Positions 9,007-18,071 of a stretch of DNA of 64,000 bases are shown in pieces. The position numbers were made by a program, and so were the translations under genes. The notes under the pieces were generated by a model that was not told the DNA's origin, did no database searches, and saw nothing but the letters and a program-made list of their open reading frames with translations. Position 1 is the stretch's first letter, and each line of letters opens with the position of its first letter. This stretch comes from Ancylomarina sp. 16SWW S1-10-2 (lineage in GTDB: Bacteria; Bacteroidota; Bacteroidia; Bacteroidales; Marinifilaceae): the NCBI RefSeq assembly GCF_009669305.1, contig NZ_SADB01000001.1, forward strand, positions 423,771 through 487,770, read 5' to 3'.

Positions 9007-9264
9007 AGCTATTAATTAAAACTTAATAAACACAGATTAATAATCTGATTATTAAAAAGTTTAAACAACAAGTTCTATCTCTAAAAAATTAAGAACAGAG
9101 GCAATCTCATTCTTAAAATCAGATAAGAAATAGAAGATGTAATAACTGCTTTTATTACATTAATTAAAGTAATATAATAGTTTAATAGTTTTTTTGTTAT
9201 TTCAGTTTTATTAGATGTTTGGGTAAAAACAGTCAAAAGTTAGATCTTTTGGCTGTTTTTTTTT
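9007..9264 (+). ncRNA. Candidate structured RNA between oxyR and the CoA-transferase gene
   Basis: The stretch from the promoter at 8970-9001 to the terminator at 9225-9264 has no ORF but contains nested complementary segments. TTCTATCT (9073-9080) can pair with the AGAT and ATAGAA parts of 9121-9135. Inside this, TTAAGAA (9089-9095) pairs with TTCTTAA (9110-9116). Next comes ATGTAATAA (9137-9145) with TTATTACAT (9152-9160), and last the terminator stem. A long imperfect hairpin followed by smaller ones recalls 6S-type RNAs, but I cannot assign a family. It may be a free small RNA of about 255 bases or an attenuated leader of the downstream gene. Confidence 0.5.
9225..9264 (+). terminator. 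Intrinsic terminator of the small RNA or leader
   Basis: AACAGTCAAAAG (9228-9239) pairs with CTTTTGGCTGTT (9246-9257), with one T-G wobble, and is followed by a run of T. It lies between divergent genes, 140 bases before the next start codon, so it cannot be ending a protein gene. Confidence 0.7.
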
Positions 9265-9401
9265 ATTTATAAATAAATTAAAACACACGTTTTCAACATG
9301 TTGTTAAGCAATGATGCTAAAGAGCAGATTTCAAGCTTAAAAAAAATATTACTTTTAGCAACGATTTTGAAATTTATAAGCTCAATATAAACTGAATTAC
9401 A

Positions 9402-10718
9402 ATGCAACAAGGTATTAAAATAGTATCGTTCGAAGAAGCTGCCAAAGTGATTAAGACTGGTGACAGAGTGCATTTGCACTCAGTTGCACTAGCGCCACAC
9501 AAGTTCATTAAAGCCATGTGTGACAGAGGTCGTAATGGTGAATTTTATGATGTAGCAATACAACATCTTCATACAGAAGGTCCAGCTCCTTATGCTGACA
9601 CTGAATTTGAAGGTATTTTTAACTTAGAATCTCTATTTGTAGGAGCTAATGTTAGAAAGCAAACACAAGCAGGTTATGCTGATTATATTCCTGTATTTTT
9701 GAGTGAAACTCAAAAAATGATCCGTGATGGTGTTCTTGATGTTAATGTAGCTGTTGTACAAGTAAGTCCTCCAGACAAACATGGTTATGTATCTTTAGGA
9801 ACTTCAATAGATTGTTCATTAGCTGCTGTTGAAACTGCTGACACAGTTGTTGCAATCATCAATAAAAACGTACCTCGTGCTTTTGGTGATGCAATGATTC
9901 CAATGAGTATGTGTGATATATTCTGTGAAGACAATTCACCACTTGTTGAACATGGTAGTGCTCCTCTTTCTGATATTGAAATTGCTATTGGTAAAAATGT
10001 AGCAGGTATTATTCCTGATGGAGCTTGTCTTCAAATGGGTATTGGTGGTATTCCTAACGCTGTATTAGCTCAGCTAGGTAACCACAAAAATCTTGGTATT
10101 CATACTGAAATGTTTGCTGACGGTCTTCTTCCATTGGTTGAAAGCGGTGTTGTAAACGGTATGAACAAAAAACTTGACAAAGGTAAAATCGTTGCTAGTT
10201 TCTTAATGGGAACTAAAGAACTTTACGATTTTGTTGATGATAACCCAAGTGTACTTATGATGGATGTTGGATACACTAATGGTGTAGAAATTATCAGACA
10301 AAATCCAAAAGTATGTGCTATTAACTCTGCTTTATCAATTGATATTACAGGTCAAGTTTGTGCCGATTCAATAGGAACAAGACATTACTCTGGAGTAGGT
10401 GGACAAATTGACTTTACTCGTGGTGCTGCTGCATCAGAAGGTGGTGTGCCAGTTATCGCTATGCCTTCAGTTACAGGTAAAGGTGTTTCTAAAATTGCGC
10501 CAACTCTTTTACAAGGATCAGGTGTTGTAACAACTCGTAACAACATGCATTGGTTTGCTACTGAATATGGATGTGTTAACCTTTATGGTAAAACATTACA
10601 ACAAAGAGCTAAGGCAATCATCTCTATTGCTCATCCAAATTTTAGAGAAGAGTTAGATCAAGCTGCTTTCGAAAGATTCGGTTCTCACTACCACTTCGTA
10701 AACAAATTTGGTAAGTAA
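9402..10718 (+). CDS. Acetyl-CoA hydrolase/CoA-transferase family protein (4-hydroxybutyrate or butyrate:acetate CoA-transferase-like)
   Basis: A 438-residue family I-type CoA-transferase of the Cat2/AbfT group, moving CoA between acyl-CoA and acetate through a glutamyl-CoA intermediate. Motifs include KTGDRVHLHSVALAPHKF near the start, QMGIGGIPNAVL near 211 and IHTEMFADG with Glu236, at the place of the catalytic Glu of AbfT (Glu238). The C-terminal half carries the usual glycine-rich YSGVGGQIDFTRGAAASEGG. The exact substrate cannot be read from sequence; butyryl-, propionyl- or 4-hydroxybutyryl-CoA are all possible. It is transcribed behind a leader or small RNA with its own terminator, and ends at a strong hairpin at 10741-10771. 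Confidence 0.88.
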   Translation: MQQGIKIVSFEEAAKVIKTGDRVHLHSVALAPHKFIKAMCDRGRNGEFYDVAIQHLHTEGPAPYADTEFEGIFNLESLFVGANVRKQTQAGYADYIPVFLSETQKMIRDGVLDVNVAVVQVSPPDKHGYVSLGTSIDCSLAAVETADTVVAIINKNVPRAFGDAMIPMSMCDIFCEDNSPLVEHGSAPLSDIEIAIGKNVAGIIPDGACLQMGIGGIPNAVLAQLGNHKNLGIHTEMFADGLLPLVESGVVNGMNKKLDKGKIVASFLMGTKELYDFVDDNPSVLMMDVGYTNGVEIIRQNPKVCAINSALSIDITGQVCADSIGTRHYSGVGGQIDFTRGAAASEGGVPVIAMPSVTGKGVSKIAPTLLQGSGVVTTRNNMHWFATEYGCVNLYGKTLQQRAKAIISIAHPNFREELDQAAFERFGSHYHFVNKFGK

Positions 10719-10740
10719 TTCTTTACCAATTTTTTAATAT

Positions 10741-10771
10741 AAAAGCTGCTCAAATCGAGCAGCTTTTTTTT
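10741..10771 (+). terminator. Terminator after the CoA-transferase gene
   Basis: GCTGCTC (10745-10751) and GAGCAGC (10757-10763) form a GC-rich stem with A-rich and T-rich flanks that extend the pairing, followed by seven or more T. It may also serve the convergent btpA-like gene. Confidence 0.88.
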
Positions 10772-10792
10772 ATATCATCAATTTTAAACGGA

Positions 10793-11590
10793 CTACTTAG
10801 ATCTTAAGAATTCAACCTTTTTCATAAAAACACTTAATCGCTCATCAGAAACAGGATTCATCCAATACCCATTTTCTTTAAAGTGAGACCCCACAATAAA
10901 GGCATTAGCAAATGGCCAATATTCTGAAATATTATCAACTGTAATTCCAGAACCAATCAATATAGGTTTGCTAAGCGAATCCTTTAAAGCATCTAACTCT
11001 CGAATATCAACGGCTTTTCCTGTAGAAGTACCCGTAATAATGAGACCATCGCTTAAGAAAAACTCAGCTGCATGAGCTGTCTCGACAATATCCACATCCG
11101 AAGTAATAGCATGTGAACTATGTTTCTTTTTAATATCGGTAAAAACTTTCACCTTATCAGCCTCTATCATTTTTCGATATCGCATCAGCTCTCCCGCACA
11201 AGAATCAATATAACCTTCATCGGCAACATGTCCAAAGACAAAACCCTCTGCTCGTATAAAATCTAAATTGGCAGCCCTTGCAACAGCCAAAGCCTCTTTA
11301 TTTGCTCCTGCAAGAATCTGAATGCCTAAAGGTAAATCCACAGCATCACGAATTGCTTTAGCCACAATAGTCATTGCAGCTGTTATTTCTGGACCAACAT
11401 GTTCCTTTAAATAGGGCACATCGTGCATATTCTCAATTATAATAGCATCTAGATTAGCCCGCTCGTACTGTTTAGCTTCTTTTACGGCCAAGGCTGATAT
11501 TTCACTCAAACCCATTTTATGATTCGGTGTTCCTGGTAAAGCCTGAACATGAATCATTCCTATAATCGATTTTTTATCTGAAAACTGCAT
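10793..11590 (-). CDS. BtpA/SgcQ family TIM-barrel protein
   Basis: A 265-residue protein of the BtpA family, a TIM-barrel group named after a cyanobacterial photosystem I biogenesis factor but widespread in non-phototrophs (SgcQ in E. coli). Family stretches seen are IIGMIHVQALPGTP at the start, AIIIENMHDVPY near 50, FIRAEGFVFGHVADEGYID near 110, and GLIITGTSTGKAVD with ILIGSGITVDNI towards the end. The catalytic role is unknown; a sugar-phosphate or nucleoside-related aldolase/isomerase role has been guessed for the family. It lies 20 bases downstream of the OmpA-like gene on the same strand, so the two may be co-transcribed. Confidence 0.82.
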   Translation of the reverse strand: MQFSDKKSIIGMIHVQALPGTPNHKMGLSEISALAVKEAKQYERANLDAIIIENMHDVPYLKEHVGPEITAAMTIVAKAIRDAVDLPLGIQILAGANKEALAVARAANLDFIRAEGFVFGHVADEGYIDSCAGELMRYRKMIEADKVKVFTDIKKKHSSHAITSDVDIVETAHAAEFFLSDGLIITGTSTGKAVDIRELDALKDSLSKPILIGSGITVDNISEYWPFANAFIVGSHFKENGYWMNPVSDERLSVFMKKVEFLRSK

Positions 11591-11610
11591 TCTCTTTTTT
11601 TAATTAAAGA

Positions 11611-12615
11611 TTATTGTCCCAATATTTGGAAAAGTTCATCCAACTTAGGGGTCAAAATAATTTCGGTACGACGATTTTTACTTCTTCCCTCAACTGTTGC
11701 ATTTGTACCAATTGGTAAATATTTACTTCGCCCTGCAACTGTCATTCTCTGAGGATCAATTCCTTTATTCAAGCTTAAAATACGTACTATTGAAGTTGCA
11801 CGCTTTACACTCAAATCCCAATTATCTGTCAAATCTCCACTTCCCTTATAAGGTACATTATCGGTATGCCCTTCAATCACAATATTAATATCCTTATTTG
11901 TTGATAAAACCTGAGCCAATTGCTTTAAAGCCTGTGCTCCACGAACATCAACAGTATAACTGCCTGATTTGAAAAGTAGCTTTTCATCCATAGACACATA
12001 CACCTTACCATTTCGGTTAGAAATACTCAATCCTTTATTATCAAATCCAGTTAAAGCATCCATAACCTTATTTTTTAAAGCAATCACAGCTTCATCTTTC
12101 TTAGCAAGCGCCCTTTCGAGTTCGAGTAATCGCTTATCCCTACGGCCAATTTCATCTTGTAAATCATCTAAGCTTTTTGCTCTAACTTTCAAGTCCTTTT
12201 CAAGGCGCATTACCTCATTTTCACGTAAATTTAAATTATCCTGAGTTTTACGAATCTGATCCAATAGGGTTTTAGATTCCCTTGCACTACCCTTTTGTTG
12301 TTTTGCCAACTGTCTAAGCAAATCTTCCTGGTTTTGTTCACACTGCTTCAACTGCTCTTTACTTTTTAGTAAACGTTCAGCATTTTCATTGTATTCTTCC
12401 TCTGCTCGTTTATATTTACCTTCTAAAACACCAAATCTTGCCTCAAGCTCAGCATTACTTTCAGTCAATAACCTATTCTCATCTTTAAGCTCTTCGTATT
12501 TTTTCTGATTTTCATTTGCTCTTGCTTCTGAACTCTGAAACTGACGTGCCGGTACACATGAAAAAAATAGACTACTAACCGCTAGAACAAACAAAAACTG
12601 CTCAACTCTTCTCAT
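11611..12615 (-). CDS. OmpA-family lipoprotein with long coiled coil
   Basis: A 334-residue predicted outer-membrane or periplasmic lipoprotein. The signal sequence ends in a lipobox with Cys20 (SLFFSC). Residues about 35-190 are a charged coiled coil rich in E, K, L and Q. Residues about 205-325 form an OmpA/MotB peptidoglycan-binding domain (VIEGHTDNVPY, NWDLSVKRATSIVRIL, GRSKYLPIGTNATVEGRSKNRRTEI). It probably tethers the envelope to peptidoglycan, with the coiled coil as a spacer. It resembles MotB-like OmpA proteins but has no membrane helix in place of the lipobox, so a flagellar role is unlikely. Confidence 0.88.
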   Translation of the reverse strand: MRRVEQFLFVLAVSSLFFSCVPARQFQSSEARANENQKKYEELKDENRLLTESNAELEARFGVLEGKYKRAEEEYNENAERLLKSKEQLKQCEQNQEDLLRQLAKQQKGSARESKTLLDQIRKTQDNLNLRENEVMRLEKDLKVRAKSLDDLQDEIGRRDKRLLELERALAKKDEAVIALKNKVMDALTGFDNKGLSISNRNGKVYVSMDEKLLFKSGSYTVDVRGAQALKQLAQVLSTNKDINIVIEGHTDNVPYKGSGDLTDNWDLSVKRATSIVRILSLNKGIDPQRMTVAGRSKYLPIGTNATVEGRSKNRRTEIILTPKLDELFQILGQ

Positions 12616-12805
12616 AACTTAATTATCAATTAATTACCACAATATTTTATTCAAAATGTATTTTAAATAAATCATAAAAACAAATATAAAAAGAGTAAAA
12701 CTAGATCACAATATAAATCCACCTTTAGCTTAAAATTATTATACTTGATATTAAATTTAATGATTCTAACAAAAAACGTCTATTTAGAATTTATTCAGAA
12801 ATAGC

Positions 12806-12840
12806 TTTGCTTTATGATTGCTCAATTTTTCATACCTTCG
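12806..12840 (+). promoter_or_regulatory. Possible dxs promoter
   Basis: TACCTTCG at 12833-12840 is one base off the TAnnTTTG element; TTTG at 12806-12809 lies upstream with a slightly long 23-base spacer. It is about 65 bases before the dxs start. Confidence 0.45.
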
Positions 12841-12904
12841 TCCCCTAAACCATTTTTATAATCAGCAAAATACAAACAACAATATACTATAAACTGAGTA
12901 ACAA

Positions 12905-14806
12905 ATGACAAAGTCTGAAAAACCATTATTGGATCAAATCAACTTTCCATCCGACCTAAAAAAGGTTTCTGAAGATGATTTAATTCAAGTTTGCGCAGAA
13001 CTTCGTCAGGAGATTATTGAACAAGTTTCCTGTAACCCCGGGCATTTTGGAGCAAGCCTTGGTGTTGTTGAACTAAGTGTTGCATTACATTACGTTCTAG
13101 ATACACCTTACGATAATCTCATATGGGATGTTGGTCATCAGGCCTATGGTCATAAAATTTTAACTGGTCGAAAAGATCTATTTTACACAAACAGAAAACT
13201 TAACGGGATTAGTGGATTTCCTAACCGTGCCGAGAGTGAATATGATGCTTTTACCGTAGGCCATTCATCGACCTCCATTTCAGCAGCGCTCGGTATGGCT
13301 GTTTCAGCACAACTAAGTGGTGAGAAAGACCGAAAAACTGTTGCTGTAATTGGTGATGGATCGATGACAGCAGGTTTGGCTTTTGAAGGATTGAACAACG
13401 CCGCCACAAACAATGCCGATTTATTGGTGATATTGAATGACAACAATATGGCCATAGACCCTAATGTGGGTGGAATGAGTGAATATTTATTAGACATTAC
13501 AAGCTCGCAAACATATAATAAGGTAAAGGATGATATTTGGCGTATTCTTGGAAAATTTAACCGAGTTAATCCTAATACTCAAAAACTTTTTCAAAAAGTA
13601 GAACAAGGCGTTAAAGCTATTCTATTAAAACAGAGTAATTTATTCGAGGCTTTAAATTTCAGATATTTTGGACCTGTAGATGGACACAATGTAAATCATC
13701 TCGTCAAAGTTTTAAATGATTTACATAAAATACCTGGACCAAAAATTCTTCATTGCATCACTAAAAAAGGTAAAGGTTTTAAACCTGCAGAGTTAAATCA
13801 AACATACTGGCATGCTCCAGCTAAATTTGATGCAAAAACAGGTGAGATTTTAAAGAAGAAATCAAATTTACCCCAAATTCCAAAATTCCAACAAGTATTC
13901 GGGAATACCCTTGTAGAATTAGCAGAAAAAAACGAGAAAATTGTAGGTATAACACCTGCTATGCCTACGGGTTCATCAATGAATATAATGATGGAAAAAA
14001 TGCCCGACAGAGCTTTTGATGTAGGAATTGCAGAACAACATGCTGTTACTTTCTCAGGCGGATTAGCTGCAAAAGGAAAAATTCCTTTTTGTGCTATCTA
14101 TTCATCATTTTTGCAACGAGCCTACGATCAAGTTATACATGATGTTGCTTTGCAAAATGTAGATGTCGTTTTCTGTATAGACAGAGCTGGTTTAGTTGGT
14201 GCTGATGGTGCAACACATCATGGTATATTCGATATGGCTTTCTTACGCTGTGTTCCAAACATGACAATTTCATCTCCACTTAATGAAGAAGATTTACGTA
14301 ACTTAATGTACACTGCTCAACTGGGTGGTAAAGGTGCTTTTTCTATTCGATATCCCCGTGGTACTGGTCGTGAGTTAAATTGGCAAACACCTTTCAAAGA
14401 ACTTGAGATTGGTAAAGGTCAAAAATTGCAAGATGGTAAAGATCTTGCTATTCTTTCAATAGGACCAATAGGACTGAAAGCCAGTGACGCCATAGAAGAT
14501 CTTGAAAAAGAGGGACACTCTATTGCACATTATGACATGCGTTTTCTTAAACCTATCGATGAAGATATGCTTCACGAGGTCTTTAAAAATCATAAGAAGA
14601 TCATCACACTTGAAGATGGTTCAATCATTGGTGGATTAGGATCAGCAACCATAGAGTTTATGAGTGAAAATGGCTATAATGCTAAAATTAAACGACTAGG
14701 CGTTCCTGACAGGTGGGTTGAACATGGTACCCAAGAAGAACTTTATAAAGAATGTGGATTTGATAAGGAAGGTATTATAAAAGCCTGTTCAGACCTACTT
14801 AACTAA
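12905..14806 (+). CDS. dxs: 1-deoxy-D-xylulose-5-phosphate synthase
   Basis: A 633-residue thiamine-diphosphate enzyme that condenses pyruvate and glyceraldehyde-3-phosphate in the first step of the MEP isoprenoid pathway. The cofactor region is visible at [17 protein letters not shown] near residue 150, with [12 protein letters not shown] after it. The pyrimidine-binding part has [16 protein letters not shown] near 375, and the C-terminal transketolase domain contains [21 protein letters not shown]. Early motifs [18 protein letters not shown] and [16 protein letters not shown] are canonical. Length is typical. It is a single-gene unit that ends at a bidirectional hairpin shared with dps. Confidence 0.97.
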   Translation: MTKSEKPLLDQINFPSDLKKVSEDDLIQVCAELRQEIIEQVSCNPGHFGASLGVVELSVALHYVLDTPYDNLIWDVGHQAYGHKILTGRKDLFYTNRKLNGISGFPNRAESEYDAFTVGHSSTSISAALGMAVSAQLSGEKDRKTVAVIGDGSMTAGLAFEGLNNAATNNADLLVILNDNNMAIDPNVGGMSEYLLDITSSQTYNKVKDDIWRILGKFNRVNPNTQKLFQKVEQGVKAILLKQSNLFEALNFRYFGPVDGHNVNHLVKVLNDLHKIPGPKILHCITKKGKGFKPAELNQTYWHAPAKFDAKTGEILKKKSNLPQIPKFQQVFGNTLVELAEKNEKIVGITPAMPTGSSMNIMMEKMPDRAFDVGIAEQHAVTFSGGLAAKGKIPFCAIYSSFLQRAYDQVIHDVALQNVDVVFCIDRAGLVGADGATHHGIFDMAFLRCVPNMTISSPLNEEDLRNLMYTAQLGGKGAFSIRYPRGTGRELNWQTPFKELEIGKGQKLQDGKDLAILSIGPIGLKASDAIEDLEKEGHSIAHYDMRFLKPIDEDMLHEVFKNHKKIITLEDGSIIGGLGSATIEFMSENGYNAKIKRLGVPDRWVEHGTQEELYKECGFDKEGIIKACSDLLN

Positions 14807-14827
14807 GACACTTTAATCCAAAAATAA

Positions 14828-14860
14828 AAAACACCACATATTAAATGTGGTGCTTTTGTT
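14828..14860. terminator. Bidirectional terminator between dxs and dps
   Basis: CACCACAT (14832-14839) and ATGTGGTG (14845-14852) form an eight-base stem with A-rich left and T-rich right flanks. It separates two convergent genes. Confidence 0.82.
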
Positions 14861-14882
14861 TTATCTCTTAAATCGTAGTTAT

Positions 14883-15350
14883 CTAGCGTAAATAAGAATT
14901 CAACATCCAAAGTGTTTTTTCTGTTTCTGAGATATAATCACTCATTAAGCTAACTGTACCTTCATCTTCAGCATCGCCAGCTAGGCTTAAAATTTCGCGC
15001 TCTTTAAGAATTAGCAATGAAAAGTTCTTCACAACAACTTCTACACCCTCTACACCATTTGTAATTCCTTTAACTTCTTTCAATTCTGCCACCTTTAAGT
15101 AATCAGTGAAGGTATGCAATGGTTCACCTTCTAGAGTTAAGATTCGTTCTGCAATCTCATCCACTTTTATTACAGCATCATTATAAAACTCTTCGAACTT
15201 TAGGTGTAACTCAAAAAACTCACGGCCTTTAATATTCCAATGTAAACCACGCAAATTCTGATAAAACATCTGGTAGTTTGCTAGTAAATTATTCAATTTA
15301 TCACTTAATACAACTGCTTTTTCTTGATCTATTCCTATTAAATTTTTCAT
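14883..15350 (-). CDS. dps: Dps, ferritin-like DNA-protection protein
   Basis: A 155-residue miniferritin of the Dps family, which oxidises and stores iron in a dodecamer and protects DNA from peroxide. The ferroxidase signature is present: His in NLRGLHWNIKGREFFELHLKFEEFYNDAVIKVDEIAERI, with the metal-binding Asp/Glu about 12-16 residues later. Length is typical. It is monocistronic, with a promoter at 15419-15450 and a terminator at 14828-14860. In many Bacteroidota dps is under OxyR control; an oxyR gene is nearby in the window, but I could not identify an operator. Confidence 0.95.
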   Translation of the reverse strand: MKNLIGIDQEKAVVLSDKLNNLLANYQMFYQNLRGLHWNIKGREFFELHLKFEEFYNDAVIKVDEIAERILTLEGEPLHTFTDYLKVAELKEVKGITNGVEGVEVVVKNFSLLILKEREILSLAGDAEDEGTVSLMSDYISETEKTLWMLNSYLR

Positions 15351-15418
15351 TTTATTTTTTTTATAATTAAAGGTAAAAGTCTAATTTTGTTTACCTTATC
15401 TTTGTTTATTCGACAATA

Positions 15419-15450
15419 CAAAGGTGCAAATAAAAACAACATAGAACAAA
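15419..15450 (-). promoter_or_regulatory. Probable dps promoter
   Basis: On the minus strand, TTTG (15447-15450), a 20-base spacer and CACCTTTG (15419-15426) match the Bacteroidota promoter with one mismatch. The element is about 70 bases upstream of the dps start. Confidence 0.6.
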
Positions 15451-15677
15451 TCGATTGTTTTTATATATTCATAGCTTTAAACTATACGCAATCTAAAACA
15501 GCTATAATCCCTATTATTTGTATTGGCTAAACGATATGAATTTTGTTTTTTTTTAAATTGAAGATGAACAGCAAAAGGTAATTTACATGACAGCTACACA
15601 ATATGGAGCGTCATCGATTCCGCTCAAACAATAATCATTTAAGTGAACGTGAATAACTTATATGTGATAAAATTCGT

Positions 15678-15685
15678 TACTTTTG
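15678..15685 (+). promoter_or_regulatory. -7 element of the SulP gene
   Basis: TACTTTTG fits TAnnTTTG and lies 36 bases before the start codon. No TTTG is visible at the right distance upstream. The rest of the 371-base gap (15351-15721) shows only the dps promoter and AT-rich sequence. Confidence 0.5.
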
Positions 15686-15721
15686 CGCCCTTTAAAAACC
15701 AAATTTTGACACAATTTAAGT

Positions 15722-17332
15722 ATGGTAGAATTTTTCAAACAGAAAGCTGCTAATTCAAAAGATGATATTCTTTCAGGTTTAACAGTAGCCTTAGCACTTG
15801 TTCCAGAAGCCGTGGCATTTGCCTTTGTTGCAGGTGTTGATCCATTAGTTGGTCTTTACGCAGCATTCATGATTGGGTTAATCACATCTATTTTTGGTGG
15901 TCGCCCTGGTATGATTTCAGGAGCAACCGGTGCATTAGCTGTTGTTATGGTAAGTCTTGTAAAAGATGGCAACCAAATGGGACTTGATATGGTAGAACCA
16001 ATTCAAAACATGGGTTTAAATTACCTATTTGCGACTGTTGTTCTAGCTGGAGTACTTCAATTTTTAGCAGGTGTATTCAAGTTTGGTAAATTCGTCAGAC
16101 TAATTCCTCATCCCGTAATGATGGGTTTTGTGAATGGTTTAGCCATTGTAATTTTCATGTCACAACTAGGCATGTTTACACAGAAAATAGATGGTGAATC
16201 CGTATGGTTAGTAGGTAGTGCACTATTTACAATGATTGGCTTAGTGGTATTAACCATGGGAATTATGTACCTACTACCTAAGTTAACAACTAAAATTCCT
16301 GCAGCTTTAGCAGCGATTGTTGCTGTTTCAGCCATTGCAATTTTTGGTGGATTAGATGTGAGCACAGTTGGCTCATTTATACGCGATGGTGGTGGTGCTG
16401 GTCTTAAGGGTGGTTTACCAACATTTCAAACTCAACTATTCTCAATGGTTCCTCTAAACCTAGAGACAATCAAATTTATTTTACCATACGCTTCAATTAT
16501 TGCCGCTATTGGCTTAATTGAATCTCTTATGACTATGAATCTTCTTGATGAAATTACAGAAACCCGTGGAAATGGTAACCGCGAATGTATGGCACAAGGA
16601 GCAGCAAATATTGTAACTGGTTTCTTCGGAGGTATGGGTGGATGTGCCATGATTGGTCAATCACTTATCAACGTAAAGTCTGGTGGACGTGGTCGTTTAT
16701 CAGGTATAATTGCAGCACTAACCTTGTTAGCATTTATTCTTTTTGCTTCTCCTCTTATAGAGCAAGTACCTATAGCTGCTTTGGTTGGTGTTATGTTTAT
16801 GGTTGTAATAGGAACATTTGCTTGGGCTACTTTCGGAATCATCAATAAAATTCCTCGTACCGATGCCTTCGTTATTTTACTCGTAACAGGCTTAACGGTT
16901 ATGTTCGATCTCGCAATAGCTGTATTGGCTGGTGTTATTGTATCTGCCTTGGTATTTGCATGGAAAGATGCTAAACTCATTCGTGCTAGAAAATCAATTA
17001 AAGATGATGGTACTAAAGTATATGAAATTTGGGGTCCATTATTCTTCGGCTCAATCTCAACATTTAACTCAAAATTCGATGTGCATGAAGATCCTCAAAG
17101 CATTGAAATTGATTTTATAGAATCTAGAGTTGCTGATCACTCAGGCATTGAGGCCATCAGTAATTTGATAGCTAAATATGAAAATGTTGGCAAAAGTATT
17201 AAACTGAAGCACCTTAGTGATGACTGTATTACTTTACTACAGCGAGCAGATTCTCGTTTTAGTGCTGTAATTATTCGAGATATTGACGATCCACGTTACT
17301 ATGTTGTAACAGACAAAGTGAAGATTGAGTAA
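15722..17332 (+). CDS. SulP-family anion transporter with STAS domain
   Basis: A 536-residue secondary transporter of the SulP family, moving sulfate, bicarbonate or a similar anion across the inner membrane. The membrane domain starts with GLTVALALVPEAVAFAFVAGVDPLVGLYA and GRPGMISGATGALAVVM, followed by about ten more helices. The C-terminal STAS domain is short (about residues 440-530, with IEIDFIESRVADHSGIEAI). Substrate specificity cannot be inferred; bicarbonate transporters of the BicA type share this layout. It forms a single-gene unit between dps and a convergent marC-like gene. Confidence 0.9.
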   Translation: MVEFFKQKAANSKDDILSGLTVALALVPEAVAFAFVAGVDPLVGLYAAFMIGLITSIFGGRPGMISGATGALAVVMVSLVKDGNQMGLDMVEPIQNMGLNYLFATVVLAGVLQFLAGVFKFGKFVRLIPHPVMMGFVNGLAIVIFMSQLGMFTQKIDGESVWLVGSALFTMIGLVVLTMGIMYLLPKLTTKIPAALAAIVAVSAIAIFGGLDVSTVGSFIRDGGGAGLKGGLPTFQTQLFSMVPLNLETIKFILPYASIIAAIGLIESLMTMNLLDEITETRGNGNRECMAQGAANIVTGFFGGMGGCAMIGQSLINVKSGGRGRLSGIIAALTLLAFILFASPLIEQVPIAALVGVMFMVVIGTFAWATFGIINKIPRTDAFVILLVTGLTVMFDLAIAVLAGVIVSALVFAWKDAKLIRARKSIKDDGTKVYEIWGPLFFGSISTFNSKFDVHEDPQSIEIDFIESRVADHSGIEAISNLIAKYENVGKSIKLKHLSDDCITLLQRADSRFSAVIIRDIDDPRYYVVTDKVKIE

Positions 17333-17372
17333 AGACTTTTTTTCTCTGGGGTGAAAGTCGCAGAGTTTTTTT

Positions 17373-17408
17373 CACCTCTCCAACACTTGTTGGAGAGGTG
17401 TTTTTGTT
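17373..17408. terminator. Bidirectional terminator between SulP and MarC genes
   Basis: CACCTCTCCAACA (17373-17385) and TGTTGGAGAGGTG (17388-17400) are perfectly complementary, giving a very stable stem followed by TTTTTG on the plus strand. A-rich sequence is absent on the other side, so it is strongest for the SulP gene. Confidence 0.85.
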
Positions 17409-17414
17409 TTATGA

Positions 17415-18053
17415 TTATTGGATTTTAAGTATTTCTCGAACTATTGGACGTAAGCCGCTAAAGAAAAATTCAACAGCAATTACCATCACAATTAAACCCA
17501 TCAAACGCATTAGAATCTTATTCCCTGTATCTCCTAAAAAATTGATTATACGACTCGAGCTCCATAGAATAATATAGGTCAGAAAACAGGTTAAAAGAAT
17601 GGCTCCAACTAAGATCATTTTAGATTCTATACTCCCCGCTTCTTCCATCAAAACAATTCCATTTGTAATGGCTCCAGGACCACAAATCATTGGAATAGCC
17701 AAAGGCGTAATCGATACATCATTCACATATTCGTTAATTTCACTATCGCTTACCTTAATTTTACTCAGTCGTGCCTGAAGCATATCTTGCCCCATGATAA
17801 AAAAGATGACCCCTCCTACTATTTTAAGGCTATTAACCGATATTCCAAAAAATTGAAATAACACATGTCCTGAAAAGGCAAATGCAACCAGTGTAAAAAA
17901 AGATACGATAGTTGCTTTTCTAGCCGTTTTCTTTCTTTGCTCAGCATTCAAATCACCAGTAATCGTCATGAAAATTGGCATTACGCCAAGTGGGTTGATT
18001 AAAGTAAAAAATGAGGTGACGGCTAAAAGCCCAAAAGTCCAATATTCATTCAT
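17415..18053 (-). CDS. MarC/NAAT-family integral membrane protein (copy 1)
   Basis: A 212-residue membrane protein with six helices of the MarC/YchE family. Family stretches are TLINPLGVMPIFMTITGDL near the start, IVGGVIFFIMGQDMLQARL near 80 and SITPLAIPMICGPGAITNGIVLMEEAG near 115. The function is not settled; some members transport neutral amino acids. The gene starts 18 bases downstream of the secreted peptidase gene, so the two may be one transcript. A second, more distant MarC protein is encoded at 28921-29553. Confidence 0.88.
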   Translation of the reverse strand: MNEYWTFGLLAVTSFFTLINPLGVMPIFMTITGDLNAEQRKKTARKATIVSFFTLVAFAFSGHVLFQFFGISVNSLKIVGGVIFFIMGQDMLQARLSKIKVSDSEINEYVNDVSITPLAIPMICGPGAITNGIVLMEEAGSIESKMILVGAILLTCFLTYIILWSSSRIINFLGDTGNKILMRLMGLIVMVIAVEFFFSGLRPIVREILKIQ

Positions 18054-18071
18054 CTTATTATTGTCAAAATA

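Noticed and set aside
10793-11590. Photosystem I biogenesis role for the BtpA-family protein
   Set aside because: The name comes from cyanobacteria; no photosynthesis genes are present and the family is common in non-phototrophs.
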